Shown piece by piece: positions 14,633 to 23,450 of a DNA stretch of 52,840 nt. Each line of letters starts with the position of its first letter. Position 1 is the stretch's first letter. Where the stretch lies: positions 1 to 52,840 of the forward strand of contig JAHBVF010000043.1 of the NCBI GenBank assembly GCA_019637685.1, written 5' to 3'. Below the pieces are notes generated by a model. That model searched no databases and was not told where the DNA came from. It worked only from the letters and a program-made list of their open reading frames with translations. Origin of the DNA: Caldilineaceae bacterium (GTDB taxonomy: Bacteria; Chloroflexota; Anaerolineae; Caldilineales; Caldilineaceae). A program made the position numbers and the translations under genes.

Positions 14633-16414
14633 CTACCCCCGCAACTCATTCATCACCGCGGGCAGATACCCCAGCAGATCGCTGGCGAGCACCCCGCCGG
14701 GGCCGATCTCTTCTTCGCAGATTTCGCCCGCACGCCCGTGCAGCCACGCGGCCAGGCAGGCCGCGTCGAAGGCGTCCACGCCCTGCGCCAGCAGACCGGT
14801 GATCGTCCCGGCCAGCACATCGCCCGTGCCGGCGGTGGCCAGCGCGGGCGTGGCTACAGGCAGGACAGCCAGCCGTCCGTCCGGCCCGGCGATTATTGTA
14901 TACGGCCCTTTCAGCAACACAACCGCGTGCCAGTCCGCGGCCTTTTCCTGGGCCAACTGCCAGGGCTGGCTGAGCACGGCCTCCAGTTCGATTCCGCAGA
15001 GCCGGGCCATTTCCTGGGCGTGGGGTGTCAGAATCGCCGGATTCGGGAGCAGCTCGGGCCAGTTGTCTATCCGCGCCAGACAGTTCAGTCCGTCGGCGTC
15101 GATGACTGTGGGGGGCAGGCTGGGCGTGTCCGCGGGCAGTTGACTGCGGCGGCGGATTGTGCCAAAGGGCGATGTGGACAGGGCGTGGGCATCCATCCCC
15201 TCCGTCCCCGTTTCTCCGGTTCCTGCCTGAAAAGTTGTGGGCAATGCCGACGAACGGCCTGCACGCGTGCGGGTGAGAAAAGAGCGCACAAAATCGACGG
15301 TCGCGCTTTCGTGGCTCAAGCCGCACCCCAGCAGGAGCGCCTGGTAGCCGCTGATCTTTTCGTTGATAGTCGCCACTGCATTTTCGTTGATGACGCCCAT
15401 CTCGTGGGAGAGGAGCAGCCAGGTTGGCTCGGCCAGGGCCGTGGCCAGGGGAACCCAGACCGGCTGGGGCACAGCACCCGTGACCAGCCCCGCGCCCACG
15501 CGGCCCATAGCCGCACAGCTCAGAAAGGCCGCGCCGGGATAATTGACGCTGCCGACGATGGCCATCCCTTTGCCAAAGCTGCCCTTGTGGCTCACCCGCT
15601 CGCGCTGGGGCAGAAGGGGAGACACGTATTCGGCCGCCAGGGCGAAAGTCTGGATGTCATCGGCCAGCGCGGGCGCAATGCCGATGTCTGCTACCACCAG
15701 TTGGCCCAGCGCGCCCGCGGCCGGAAAACGAAAATGGCCGGATTTCGCGTAGGCGAAGGTGACGGTCACATCGGCTGGGACTGCGTGGGGGTCCAGGCCG
15801 CCCGTGTCACAGTTCATCCCGCTGGGACAGTCCACCGCCACAACCGTCAAGAGTCCATTGCTGTCGGATTCGTCCTGTTGGCGCTGGGCGCGCACCGCAG
15901 CCACCTGATCGAGCAGATCGGCCAGACTGCCGTCGATAGCCCGGTTGTTGCCTGTGCCCAGCAGACTGTCCACTACCACCGCGGCCCGGTGCAGCCATTC
16001 GGCCAAAGCAGTGAAATCGCCGTCCGCGTCGGCGCGTACACTTTCGACACCCCGCGCGGCCAGTTGGCCGAAATGCTCCTGGTAGTCGTGCTCCGGGTCG
16101 GTCTGCCGTTTCCAAATGTAGACGCGCACAGGATAGCCCGCGTCGTGCAGATGGCGGGCGCAGACCAGCCCATCGCCACCGTTGTTGCCCGGCCCCACCA
16201 GCACCAGCACCGGTGTCCCTTCTGCCCCAGGAAAGGCTTCGGTGATCACATCCGCCACGGCTTTGCCGGCTTGCTCCATCATCTGGGCATAAGAATGGCC
16301 GCCTTCGTTGGCCCTGCGTTCCTGTTCCTGCATCTGGGCCACCGAGACGATTTTCAGGTGGGTGGGGATAGGGCGGGCCGTCTGTGTGGCCGGGGCTGCA
16401 TTTTTCTCACTCAT
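14633..16414 (-). CDS. nnr: Bifunctional NAD(P)H-hydrate epimerase / ADP-dependent dehydratase (Nnr)
   Basis: A 593-residue fusion that repairs damaged NAD(P)HX. The N-terminal epimerase shows GPGNNGGDGL (74-83) and VDCPSGMNCDTG (194-205). The C-terminal ADP/ATP-dependent dehydratase shows HKGSFGKGMAIVGS (277-289), TVIDADGLN (436-444), ILTPHAQEMARL (461-472) and the catalytic AGTGDVLAG (528-536). A 55-residue low-complexity stretch (about 381-435) separates two dehydratase blocks and is longer than I would expect for the family. ATG 16414 follows AAGAGGAAAATCGA. It appears to be a single-gene unit with hairpins upstream. Confidence 0.93.
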   Translation of the reverse strand: MSEKNAAPATQTARPIPTHLKIVSVAQMQEQERRANEGGHSYAQMMEQAGKAVADVITEAFPGAEGTPVLVLVGPGNNGGDGLVCARHLHDAGYPVRVYIWKRQTDPEHDYQEHFGQLAARGVESVRADADGDFTALAEWLHRAAVVVDSLLGTGNNRAIDGSLADLLDQVAAVRAQRQQDESDSNGLLTVVAVDCPSGMNCDTGGLDPHAVPADVTVTFAYAKSGHFRFPAAGALGQLVVADIGIAPALADDIQTFALAAEYVSPLLPQRERVSHKGSFGKGMAIVGSVNYPGAAFLSCAAMGRVGAGLVTGAVPQPVWVPLATALAEPTWLLLSHEMGVINENAVATINEKISGYQALLLGCGLSHESATVDFVRSFLTRTRAGRSSALPTTFQAGTGETGTEGMDAHALSTSPFGTIRRRSQLPADTPSLPPTVIDADGLNCLARIDNWPELLPNPAILTPHAQEMARLCGIELEAVLSQPWQLAQEKAADWHAVVLLKGPYTIIAGPDGRLAVLPVATPALATAGTGDVLAGTITGLLAQGVDAFDAACLAAWLHGRAGEICEEEIGPGGVLASDLLGYLPAVMNELRG

Positions 16415-16431
16415 TCGATTTTCCTCTTTCT

Positions 16432-16454
16432 TGTGGCGCATCCAGTGCGCCACA
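16432..16454. promoter_or_regulatory. Hairpin in the nnr 5' leader region
   Basis: TGTGGCGCATCCAGTGCGCCACA: 9-base arms TGTGGCGCA and TGCGCCACA with a short loop, ending 18 bases upstream of the nnr ATG. It could influence initiation at nnr, but may also be another dispersed palindrome. Confidence 0.4.
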
Positions 16455-16550
16455 ATGCAATGGGTTTCCAAGACGACGCCGATGTGGACCAATTCTTGTA
16501 TCAGCCATTCAGGACGGAAGCCGTCGCGTCGTCGGATTTTGTTCCAAATC

Positions 16551-16580
16551 GGCAGCAGTCGGTCCTGTCAGACTGCTGCC
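16551..16580 (-). terminator. Perfect hairpin after the DUF4037 gene
   Basis: Arms GGCAGCAGTC and GACTGCTGCC with a 10-base loop, 13 bases beyond the DUF4037 stop codon. No clear T-run follows on the minus strand, so it may act with Rho or only stabilise the 3' end. Confidence 0.5.
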
Positions 16581-16592
16581 GGGCACAAGAAA

Positions 16593-17732
16593 TTAATCCT
16601 GTGTACTCCAGAGTCTGCGCAGCACAGGACGCCAGTTTCCGCCTTCCAGCAGATCCGTGTTGTCGCTGATTGTATCGATGCTGCCGATGGGCTGGCGGGC
16701 CGCAATACGCCGGGTGTCCGGGTCGGTAATTTGCGCCAGCAGCGCGTCGGCGAAGCCTTGCATCGCGATGACCCGAAAGGGGCGTCCCCAGAAGGTACGC
16801 ACTGTCTCCGGCAGGGGATCGGTCAGGCCCAATCGGTTGTGCATCCGGGCCAATGCTTCGTAGGCGGGGACCAGATGGCTCTCCCGCGTCTGCCAGTCGG
16901 GCGCGGTCTGCGCGGCCAGGAGATGGGGCGTCAATTCCGCCGCGCACTGGAGTTTGGAGAAGGCTGTGCCAAACCACTTGGGGTAGGGCGCGTACTGTTG
17001 CTCCATCGTAAAGGCCAGGCGCATGACATCCCGCGCCAGCCGGGAGCCGATCAGCGCGGAGCCGAGTTCGTCGCCGACCAGCCCGGCCCGGCCCATCAGA
17101 TGTTCCTCCTGGCCGATACGCGCCCAGCCCGCGGCCAGGAGATAGAGCCAGACGTTCGGGGGATACCAGGCGAAGCGCGCCCGCACTTCTTCCAGCCCAT
17201 CTTCAATCCCAAGGCCGTCGTGATAGACCGCGCCGCTGGTCAGGGCGCGCAGCTTCTGCTGGGGAAAGGTGAGCCAATCGGCTGCTTCCACCGGGCTGGA
17301 AAGGTCGAAGTCCAGATAGTCAAGGACAAAGCCCCGAATGGTGGAGACGCTCACCCGGTGGTTGACCGGGCCGCTTTCCAGGACGGTCAGGTGTTGCACG
17401 CCGTTGTCGTTGGGGTCTGGCTGGCTGAAGTGGGTGGAGTAGCCCTGGAAGGTATAGGGCAGACGATTTGCCAGGGCTGTGTGAATGGCATCGGCTACTC
17501 GCGGATAGTCGGCTTCGCTCACGAAAAGCTGCACCCGCGGCCCCCAGTGGTGGTCGGTGGACATTTCGTCGTCAAAGCCCAGCACCTCCGAGCCGCTGCC
17601 GATGAGCGCGGCGCTGTAGGCCAAACCGGGGAAGGCGTCGGCCAGAATCGGGCGCACGGCTTCCCGGTAGAAGTCGCGGCAGAGGGTCAGGCCGGGGATG
17701 AATACACTCCCTTCATCGGCCAGCAGATGCAT
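16593..17732 (-). CDS. DUF4037 domain protein (nucleotidyltransferase-like)
   Basis: A 379-residue protein with the DUF4037 hallmark AALIGSGSEVLGFDDEMS, then TDHHWGPRVQLFV, where GSGS and the D..D pattern recall the nucleotidyltransferase fold. A conserved C-terminal helical region follows (AGWARIGQEEHLMGRAGLVG, RDVMRLAFTMEQQYAPYPKW). The substrate is unknown. The start ATG 17732 overlaps by one base (TGATG) the stop of a 42-codon DUF433-like ORF, which suggests translational coupling to that ORF. Confidence 0.85.
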   Translation of the reverse strand: MHLLADEGSVFIPGLTLCRDFYREAVRPILADAFPGLAYSAALIGSGSEVLGFDDEMSTDHHWGPRVQLFVSEADYPRVADAIHTALANRLPYTFQGYSTHFSQPDPNDNGVQHLTVLESGPVNHRVSVSTIRGFVLDYLDFDLSSPVEAADWLTFPQQKLRALTSGAVYHDGLGIEDGLEEVRARFAWYPPNVWLYLLAAGWARIGQEEHLMGRAGLVGDELGSALIGSRLARDVMRLAFTMEQQYAPYPKWFGTAFSKLQCAAELTPHLLAAQTAPDWQTRESHLVPAYEALARMHNRLGLTDPLPETVRTFWGRPFRVIAMQGFADALLAQITDPDTRRIAARQPIGSIDTISDNTDLLEGGNWRPVLRRLWSTQD

Positions 17733-17860
17733 CAGGCAAACTCCGGCATTGGGTAGACCACATCGGTTTTCAGGGCTTCAGCCGCAGCGATGTGCGTGCC
17801 CGCTACGACTGGTTTCTCCATCATTATTTTGGGGTCGGATACAATCAACCTGTCTGCCAT
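17732..17860 (-). pseudogene. DUF433-like antitoxin fragment
   Basis: A 42-codon ORF from ATG 17860 to TGA 17732. It contains IVSDPKIMMEKPVVAGTHIA, which resembles the DUF433 signature 'DPEIMGGKPVIRGTRIP'. The rest of a normal DUF433 domain (about 75 residues, with its helix-turn-helix) is missing, and the peptide ends shortly after in PMPEFA. DUF433 proteins are usually antitoxins next to a DUF5615 toxin; none is here. It looks like a decayed remnant now serving as a short leader for the DUF4037 gene. Confidence 0.55.
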
Positions 17861-18006
17861 TGTCAACCTTCCGACTGTAGTTTCCACCAAAGCACTCCCA
17901 ACTGCCAACAGTATATCACGGGCCTATCCGTGAATCAGCCTTAAACCGTCAAGTTCTCCGCGGCACGGCCACCACTGCCCGTGCCAATAGACCCATTCCC
18001 TCTGAT

Positions 18007-19602
18007 TTAAAGTTCGGGTCCGCCAAAGACAAACTCGCCGCCGACGACTGTTCCGGTCACGTCCGTTTCCAGAATCGCCATGGGGTTGACGCTGAAAATG
18101 TCCTGGGAGAGAATCGCCAGATCGGCCAGTTTGCCGGGGGTGATGCTGCCCTGCTCGTTCTCCATTCCGCCGGCATAGGCCGCGCCGACGGTATAGGCCC
18201 AGACCGCCTCTTCCACGCTCAGCCGTTCTTCGGGAATCCAGCCGCTGCCGCCCGGTGTGCCATCGGCCCGGCAGCGGGTGACCGCGGCGTGGATGCCCTG
18301 GATCACATCCGGCGTCTCCACCGGCGCGTCGGAGCCGAAGGCCAGGCGCGCGCCGGTCTCTTGCAGGCTGCGCCAGGCATAGGCGTGGCGGCTGCGGCTG
18401 CCCCAGTGCTTGTCGGCCAGGCGCATGTCCTGGGTGGCGTGGATGGGCTGCATAGACGGGATGACACCCAACTCCACAAAACGGGGGATGTCCTGGGGGT
18501 CGAGAATCTGCGCGTGTTCTATGCGGTGACGCAGATGCAGGCCGACGCCCGCGTTGCGGCTGGCCTCCAACGCGTCCAGCACCATCCGGTTGGCCCGGTC
18601 GCCGATGGCGTGGGTGACGACGGAAAGGCCCGCGGCGGTGGCCCGCGCCACAATATCGGCCATCGCCGCGGCGTCGGTGACAGCAATGCCGGTGTTGTTC
18701 GGTTCGTTTTCATAGGGGGCCAGCATCCAGGCCGTGCGCGGCCCCAGCGCGCCGTCGCTGAAGACCTTCACCCCGCCGACGCGCAGCCACTCGTCGCCCA
18801 GACCGGTCTGCACGCCCAGGCGGGTGGCGTCGTCCAGTTCGGCCACGGGAATTTGGGCGACGACGCGCAGGCGCAGTTCGCCATCGGCGCGCAGCTTTTG
18901 AAAGGCACGCAGCGCGGGCGCGGATTCCATTGTGTGTATGCCCACAATGCCCATTTTGTGTACTACAGCCTGGGCAGCGCGCACCGCGTCGGCAGCCTCT
19001 TCGGCGGTCGGCTCGGTCAGGAGTTGATAGAGCGGTTGCATGGCCGTTTCCAGCAGAATGCCTGTGGGCTGGCCCGCCCCGTCCCGCACAATTTCGCCGC
19101 CATCCGGGTCGGGTGTGGCGGGGGTGATGCCGGCCAGTGCCAGGGCCGCACTGTTGGCCCAGCCCGCGTGGCCGCACTTGCGGCGCAGAAAGATGGGGTG
19201 TTCCGCGCTGATGGCGTCCAGCTCTGCCGCGCCGGGGAATGCGCCGTCGCCCCAAAGCGACTGGTCCCAGCCCCAGCCGGTGAGCCACTGGCCCGCGGGT
19301 GTCTGGGCGGCACGGGCGCGCACCCGCGCCAGGGCAGATTCCCGCGTGGGTGTGTTGGTCAGATCGATGGCCTTCAGATTCAGGCCGTAGGACAAAAAGT
19401 GGATGTGGGCGTCGATGAAGCCGGGCACAACCGTCTCCCCGCCCAGATCGATCACCCCTGCGCCGGAGAATTCTTCCTGCAATTCCTCGCTGTCGCCCAC
19501 GGCCACAAAGCGATCCCCGCGAATTGCCACGGCAGAGGCGCGGGGACGGGCCGGGTCCATTGTATGAAAGTTGCCGTTGATGAGTACCAGTTCAGCGTCC
19601 AC
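18007..19602 (-). CDS. Amidohydrolase, YtcJ-like
   Basis: A 531-residue metal-dependent hydrolase of the YtcJ/amidohydrolase-3 family. It has the HxH metal site GFIDAHIHF (His66, His68), GWGWDQSLWG, KVFSDGALGPRTAWM, VVTHAIGDRANRM, HRIEHAQI and the late Asp in FGSDAPVETPD. The substrate is not predictable, though such enzymes often hydrolyse N-acyl or cyclic amides. The open frame runs to 19725, but a GTG at 19602 with GGAG seven bases upstream starts exactly at the family's N-terminus (DAELVLINGNFHTMD); the upstream part is repeat sequence. It is divergent from the methyltransferase at 19786. Confidence 0.88.
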   Translation of the reverse strand: MDAELVLINGNFHTMDPARPRASAVAIRGDRFVAVGDSEELQEEFSGAGVIDLGGETVVPGFIDAHIHFLSYGLNLKAIDLTNTPTRESALARVRARAAQTPAGQWLTGWGWDQSLWGDGAFPGAAELDAISAEHPIFLRRKCGHAGWANSAALALAGITPATPDPDGGEIVRDGAGQPTGILLETAMQPLYQLLTEPTAEEAADAVRAAQAVVHKMGIVGIHTMESAPALRAFQKLRADGELRLRVVAQIPVAELDDATRLGVQTGLGDEWLRVGGVKVFSDGALGPRTAWMLAPYENEPNNTGIAVTDAAAMADIVARATAAGLSVVTHAIGDRANRMVLDALEASRNAGVGLHLRHRIEHAQILDPQDIPRFVELGVIPSMQPIHATQDMRLADKHWGSRSRHAYAWRSLQETGARLAFGSDAPVETPDVIQGIHAAVTRCRADGTPGGSGWIPEERLSVEEAVWAYTVGAAYAGGMENEQGSITPGKLADLAILSQDIFSVNPMAILETDVTGTVVGGEFVFGGPEL

Positions 19603-19681
19603 GGTTTGGCTCCGGTGTGGGGTGTGGTAGAGTTGTAATAGCACCCGAACGGTCGTGCTGAGGTGCGTTGTTTGCCGAAAT

Positions 19682-19732
19682 GTGAGGCGTGAAACGTGAA
19701 AGCACCGTCTGATCTCACGTTTCACGCCTCAC
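19682..19732. repeat. Perfect 18-bp-arm palindrome between divergent genes
   Basis: GTGAGGCGTGAAACGTGA (19682-19699) is exactly complementary to TCACGTTTCACGCCTCAC (19715-19732). Related words (CACGTCTCACGTTTCACG) occur inside the membrane-protein gene at about 40188-40210. It lies in the divergent promoter region of the amidohydrolase and methyltransferase genes. Confidence 0.85.
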
Positions 19733-19785
19733 GGATTTCCTATCCATTTATAGCACAAAACGTACTCAATAGCGAAGGTTTCCCT

Positions 19786-20433
19786 ATGCAACCCATCGGT
19801 GCGCAGCACGAATTCCACGACCCAGTCTATGCCCAGGACTGGGCCAACCGCTTTGTGCCCACGCGGCCGCGCCAGGCACTCTTTGATCTGATGGTGGAGC
19901 AGATTACCAGCCGCTGTCCCGGCAATGCCCACATTGTGGAATTGGGCATCGGTCCCGGCTATTTGGCGTGGGAGATTCTGGGACGGATCCCCGGTGTCAG
20001 CTACGAGGGGGTGGATTTCTCCGAGGCGATGTTTGCCATTGCCCGTGCCCGGCTGGCAGCATTTGCCGGGCGGATTGTCTACACCCGGGCCGACCTGACC
20101 GACGGCGTGTGGTCCGCCCGCCTGTCCCGGCAGCCGGACGCGATTGTCTCCACCTGGGCGCTGCACGATCTGGGCGCAGAGGCACATATCGCGGCGGTCT
20201 ATGGACAGGCGCGGGCAGTGCTGCCGACGGGCGGTCTGTTGCTCAACGGCGATTTCGTCAAGCCCGACGAGAGCAATTTCGATTACGAGCCTGGGCGCAT
20301 TACGCCGTCCCGCCACGAGGAATTGTTGCGGGCCGCGGGTTTTGGGGATGTGCAGCAGTTGGCCTATTGGGAGAAAGATGTGGACAACCCCACCTCGGCC
20401 AATAACTACGCCTGTTTCGTCGGTATCGCCTGA
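19786..20433 (+). CDS. Class I SAM-dependent methyltransferase
   Basis: A 215-residue methyltransferase. Motif I is IVELGIGPGYLAWEIL (50-65), followed by the acidic motif II GVDFSEAMFAIARARL, motif III RADLTDGVW, and STWALHDLGAEAHI. The substrate is unknown. ATG 19786 is chosen over the longer frame because the upstream part is encoded by the palindrome at 19682-19732, and GAAGG precedes ATG at a usable distance. It is followed at 20520 by the MurJ-like gene on the same strand. Confidence 0.85.
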   Translation: MQPIGAQHEFHDPVYAQDWANRFVPTRPRQALFDLMVEQITSRCPGNAHIVELGIGPGYLAWEILGRIPGVSYEGVDFSEAMFAIARARLAAFAGRIVYTRADLTDGVWSARLSRQPDAIVSTWALHDLGAEAHIAAVYGQARAVLPTGGLLLNGDFVKPDESNFDYEPGRITPSRHEELLRAAGFGDVQQLAYWEKDVDNPTSANNYACFVGIA

Positions 20434-20519
20434 AATGATGGAACGCGGATGAGATGGATCTGGCGGATTGACACGAATTTAAGGGCAGATTTCTCGTTAT
20501 TGGCCGCGCACGGCAGCCT

Positions 20520-22067
20520 ATGGACAAGTGGCCTGCCATGAGCCGTGCCCGCCATCTGGTGCGCTCGTCCGCGCTGGTGCTCTTTTTGTATGTGCTGGAG
20601 AAGATCACCGGTCTGGGCAAACTCTTTTTGATGACCCGTCTCTTTGGCACAGGTGCAGCCGCGGATGCCTTTACCGCGGCCAACCAATTGCCGGAACTCT
20701 TTCTCTACACCCTCACCGGCGGCGCGATTGCCGCGGCTTTCATCCCTGTCTATTCAGCCTATTTGACCAGCCGTAAAACAGCCCAGGCAGAGGCACTGGG
20801 CAATACTGTTTTTACCCTCACCGTACTGGTCGTTGGGGGCATCTGCGGGCTGGCCGCGCTGGCCGCGCCGTGGATCAGCCGGGTGTTGCTTGTGCCGGAC
20901 TTCAGCCCCGAACAGCAGAGGCTCACCGCGGAACTGATGCGGATTGTGCTGCTTTCGTCGGTGGTTGTGGGGGTGAGCAGTGTGTTGAGTAGCCTGCTCC
21001 AGGCTCACCAGCACTTTCTGGCCCCGGCGCTGGCGTTGAGTCTGATCGATTTGGGCCAGATTTTCGGGCTGTATGTGTTGGCTCCCCGCTGGGGTATCCA
21101 CGGGGTGGCCTGGGGCAGCGTCATCGGCGCGGTGCTGCTGCTGCTCACCCAACTCCCCGCGCTAGGGCACAAAGGCATCCGCCTGCGCCCGGCTTTGGCC
21201 CTGCGTTTGTCCGGCAGCCGGGAGATGGCCCATCTGATCTGGCCGCGGATGATTACGCTGGGGGTGGTGCAGGCGGTGGATCTGGTCTTTCTACGTCTGG
21301 CTTCGCCTTTGCCCGCGGGCAGCATCACAGCCTTTTTCTATGCCATGCTGGTGATGGTGGCTATGCCCAAGTCATTGCTGACCGGAACTGTCACGGCGGT
21401 CTTTTTCCCCACATTGGCCGAGGAGTACAACGGGGGCAGGCCGGGCGCGATGCAGGCGACGCTCTTTGCGGGTCTGCGTGGGGTATGGCTGTTGGTGATC
21501 CCGGCGGGTGTGGGGCTGCTGGCCCTGGGCAAACCCGCGGTAGGCTTTCTCTTTCAACGGGGCGCGTTCGACGAGCGTTCGACCAGTCTGGTCTTTGGGC
21601 TGATGGCAATTTTCAGCCTGCGGCTGGTGATGGATTCCACCCAGGATGTGCTTTCTATGGGCTTCTACGCCCGGCACAATACCCGAATTGTGATGTGGGC
21701 CAATCTGGGCTGGGCCGGGCTGAATGTGCTTCTCAGTTTTCTGCTGGTGAAACCCTTTGGCATCGGGGGACTGGCCTGGGCGACGACCGCGGCGTCCACG
21801 GTTCTGGCCCTGGCGCTCTATCAACTCAACCGCCGGATGAATGGGGCTGGCGATGAGGAGCGAGGCTTGTTCCTGGCGCTGGCCCGCACGGGTTTGGCCT
21901 GTGGGGGGATGGCCGCGTTTATTGCAGGTGTAGGCCGGTTGGGATGGGGCGTCATCCCCTTTTTGGCTGTGAGCATCGGCGGCGGCTGTCTGGTCTACGG
22001 GGGGCTGCACACGCTGCTGGGGGGGAGAGAAATCCATGCGGTCTGGAAGCATCTGGTGGGGGAATAG
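20520..22067 (+). CDS. murJ: MurJ/MviN-like lipid II flippase
   Basis: A 515-residue integral membrane protein of the MOP superfamily with about 14 predicted hydrophobic segments. The family's N-terminal signature is present: KITGLGKLFLMTRLFGTGAA, then DAFTAANQLPELFLYTLTGG and AAFIPVYSAY. Later LFQRGAFDERSTSLV and the SMGFYARHNTR loop also match. MurJ flips lipid-linked peptidoglycan precursors across the cytoplasmic membrane; a wall or exopolysaccharide role is the likely reading. Start at 20520 or the nearby ATG 20538 cannot be separated, since neither has a strong ribosome site. Confidence 0.88.
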   Translation: MDKWPAMSRARHLVRSSALVLFLYVLEKITGLGKLFLMTRLFGTGAAADAFTAANQLPELFLYTLTGGAIAAAFIPVYSAYLTSRKTAQAEALGNTVFTLTVLVVGGICGLAALAAPWISRVLLVPDFSPEQQRLTAELMRIVLLSSVVVGVSSVLSSLLQAHQHFLAPALALSLIDLGQIFGLYVLAPRWGIHGVAWGSVIGAVLLLLTQLPALGHKGIRLRPALALRLSGSREMAHLIWPRMITLGVVQAVDLVFLRLASPLPAGSITAFFYAMLVMVAMPKSLLTGTVTAVFFPTLAEEYNGGRPGAMQATLFAGLRGVWLLVIPAGVGLLALGKPAVGFLFQRGAFDERSTSLVFGLMAIFSLRLVMDSTQDVLSMGFYARHNTRIVMWANLGWAGLNVLLSFLLVKPFGIGGLAWATTAASTVLALALYQLNRRMNGAGDEERGLFLALARTGLACGGMAAFIAGVGRLGWGVIPFLAVSIGGGCLVYGGLHTLLGGREIHAVWKHLVGE

Positions 22068-22168
22068 GGACACGGATTGAATCTGTGAAAATCTGTGTTC
22101 CTCTTCCTGTCCTGAAAAATTGGTTCAAGCGGATCTCATTGCAGCGTCAACAAAGTTTTTTTGGGCGT

Positions 22169-22201
22169 AGAAGTTCGACTTTTCTGAAAAGTCGAACTTC
22201 T
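22169..22201. terminator. 33-bp perfect hairpin after murJ
   Basis: AGAAGTTCGACTTTT pairs fully with GAAAAGTCGAACTTCT around a 2-3 base turn. It lies in the 22068-22533 gap about 100 bases after the murJ stop. A same-length hairpin at 26882-26914 differs by paired substitutions, so both belong to one structured family probably used as a bidirectional terminator. Confidence 0.75.
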
Positions 22202-22229
22202 GTAGTCGAATAACTTTGTTTCCAGTGTA

Positions 22230-22392
22230 CTCATGTGGTTGACAAAGATTTACCCCCTCCCAACCTCACCCAGTTTGGGGGAGGAGATGTTGTTTCGTTG
22301 ACGGATTGACAGTCCCCTCCCCAAGCTGGGGAGGGCCAGGCGGTGTCCTGAGCCTGTCGAAGGGGTGGGGTTTTGCCTGTCAACCACATGAG
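22230..22392. repeat. 163-bp MITE-like element with 15-bp terminal inverted repeats
   Basis: It is bounded by CTCATGTGGTTGACA (22230-22244) and its exact complement TGTCAACCACATGAG (22378-22392). Inside are two CCCCTCCC...GGGGAGG hairpins and the dispersed 21-bp word (22344-22364) also found in the UPF0261 gene. No coding sequence and no clear target duplication are visible. With the hairpin above it accounts for most of the 466-base gap before the SGNH gene. Confidence 0.75.
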
Positions 22393-22533
22393 ATATTCCC
22401 AAAGAGCCAAAAATCTTAACGCAGAAATGCAGGGGCGCGGGGGAGAAGCAATTTTCATTCTCCGTGGCGCAACCCGTCGCATGGAAAGCTGTTGTGATTT
22501 CTACATTTATTTGTCGCCAACGAGGAGGGAAAA

Positions 22534-23184
22534 ATGGACCAACTGCGACTGTATGTGATCGGTGACAGCATTTCGATACAGTATGGCCCCTATCTGGAGC
22601 AGTACCTGGCTGGGCGTTACGCCTATGGCCGCAAGACGGCAGAGACCGAGGCTCTGCTCAATTTGCCCGTTCCTATGGGCGACAACGGCGGGGATTCGTC
22701 GGCGGTGTTGGCTTTTCTGGCTGGGCTGATAGAATGGGGCGAACTGGCCGCGGACCTGCTGCTGATCAACTGTGGGCTGCACGACACCAAAACCGACCCG
22801 GCCACTGGGCGCAAGCAGGTGGGTATGGACGACTACCGACGTAATCTGGAAGGGATCGTCGCCCTGGCCCGGAAAGCGGAGGTGCCGCTGGTCTGGGTGC
22901 GCACAACGCCCTGTGACGAAGCGGTGCATAACACGCGGCCGGGGATGGCCTTCCACCGCTTCGCCGCGGATTGCGTGGCCTACAACGCAGTGGCCGATGG
23001 GGTGATGGCCGAAGCGGGTGTGCCTTCGATTGATCTGCACAGCTTCACCGCCAATCTGGGCGAGGAAGTGTACTGCGATCACGTGCATTTTTATGAAATC
23101 GTCCGGGAAAAGCAGGCGGCGTATATTGCCGGGTGGTTGGAATATCTGTCAATTTCCTTTGGAAGCCGTTTGACAATCGAATGA
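22534..23184 (+). CDS. SGNH/GDSL hydrolase
   Basis: A 216-residue single-domain SGNH hydrolase. Block I is YVIGDSISIQYG with the catalytic Ser, followed by INCGLHDTKTD (oxyanion block) and the block V dyad YCDHVHFYE (Asp and His). No signal peptide is present, so it is likely cytoplasmic; such enzymes deacylate sugars or lipids. ATG 22534 follows GAGGAGGGAAAA, an excellent ribosome site. It lies just upstream of the first ABC importer and may de-esterify an imported glycoside, but that link is inference. Confidence 0.88.
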   Translation: MDQLRLYVIGDSISIQYGPYLEQYLAGRYAYGRKTAETEALLNLPVPMGDNGGDSSAVLAFLAGLIEWGELAADLLLINCGLHDTKTDPATGRKQVGMDDYRRNLEGIVALARKAEVPLVWVRTTPCDEAVHNTRPGMAFHRFAADCVAYNAVADGVMAEAGVPSIDLHSFTANLGEEVYCDHVHFYEIVREKQAAYIAGWLEYLSISFGSRLTIE

Positions 23185-23450
23185 TCAGTGATAAAATGGG
23201 GGCAGTGGTAGTCTTGGAATAGAAGCAAGATCGTCCCTGTTTTCTTCTTGACAAACTACCCCATCTTCTACCGATGCATACAGTTGATTTGACCGTTGCC
23301 CCACACACAGCGGTTGCTATTTTGTATACATCCCCACCCTTTTCTTCAGCCCGTCCCGCGTGCCAGCCAGATTCACTTCGGATTTCCCTGGTGTTCGCTC
23401 AGTAGTATACTGTCCGGTCTTTTCATGCAATTTAGAAAGGAAGAAATCGT

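Noticed and set aside
14575..14640. tRNA-like sequence near CCCCGTTCGATTC
   Set aside because: The T-loop-like word is not accompanied by an acceptor stem, anticodon arm or D-arm.
14738..16669. 643-codon plus-strand open frame opposite nnr
   Set aside because: It is an antisense shadow of a clearly recognised enzyme and shows no family features.
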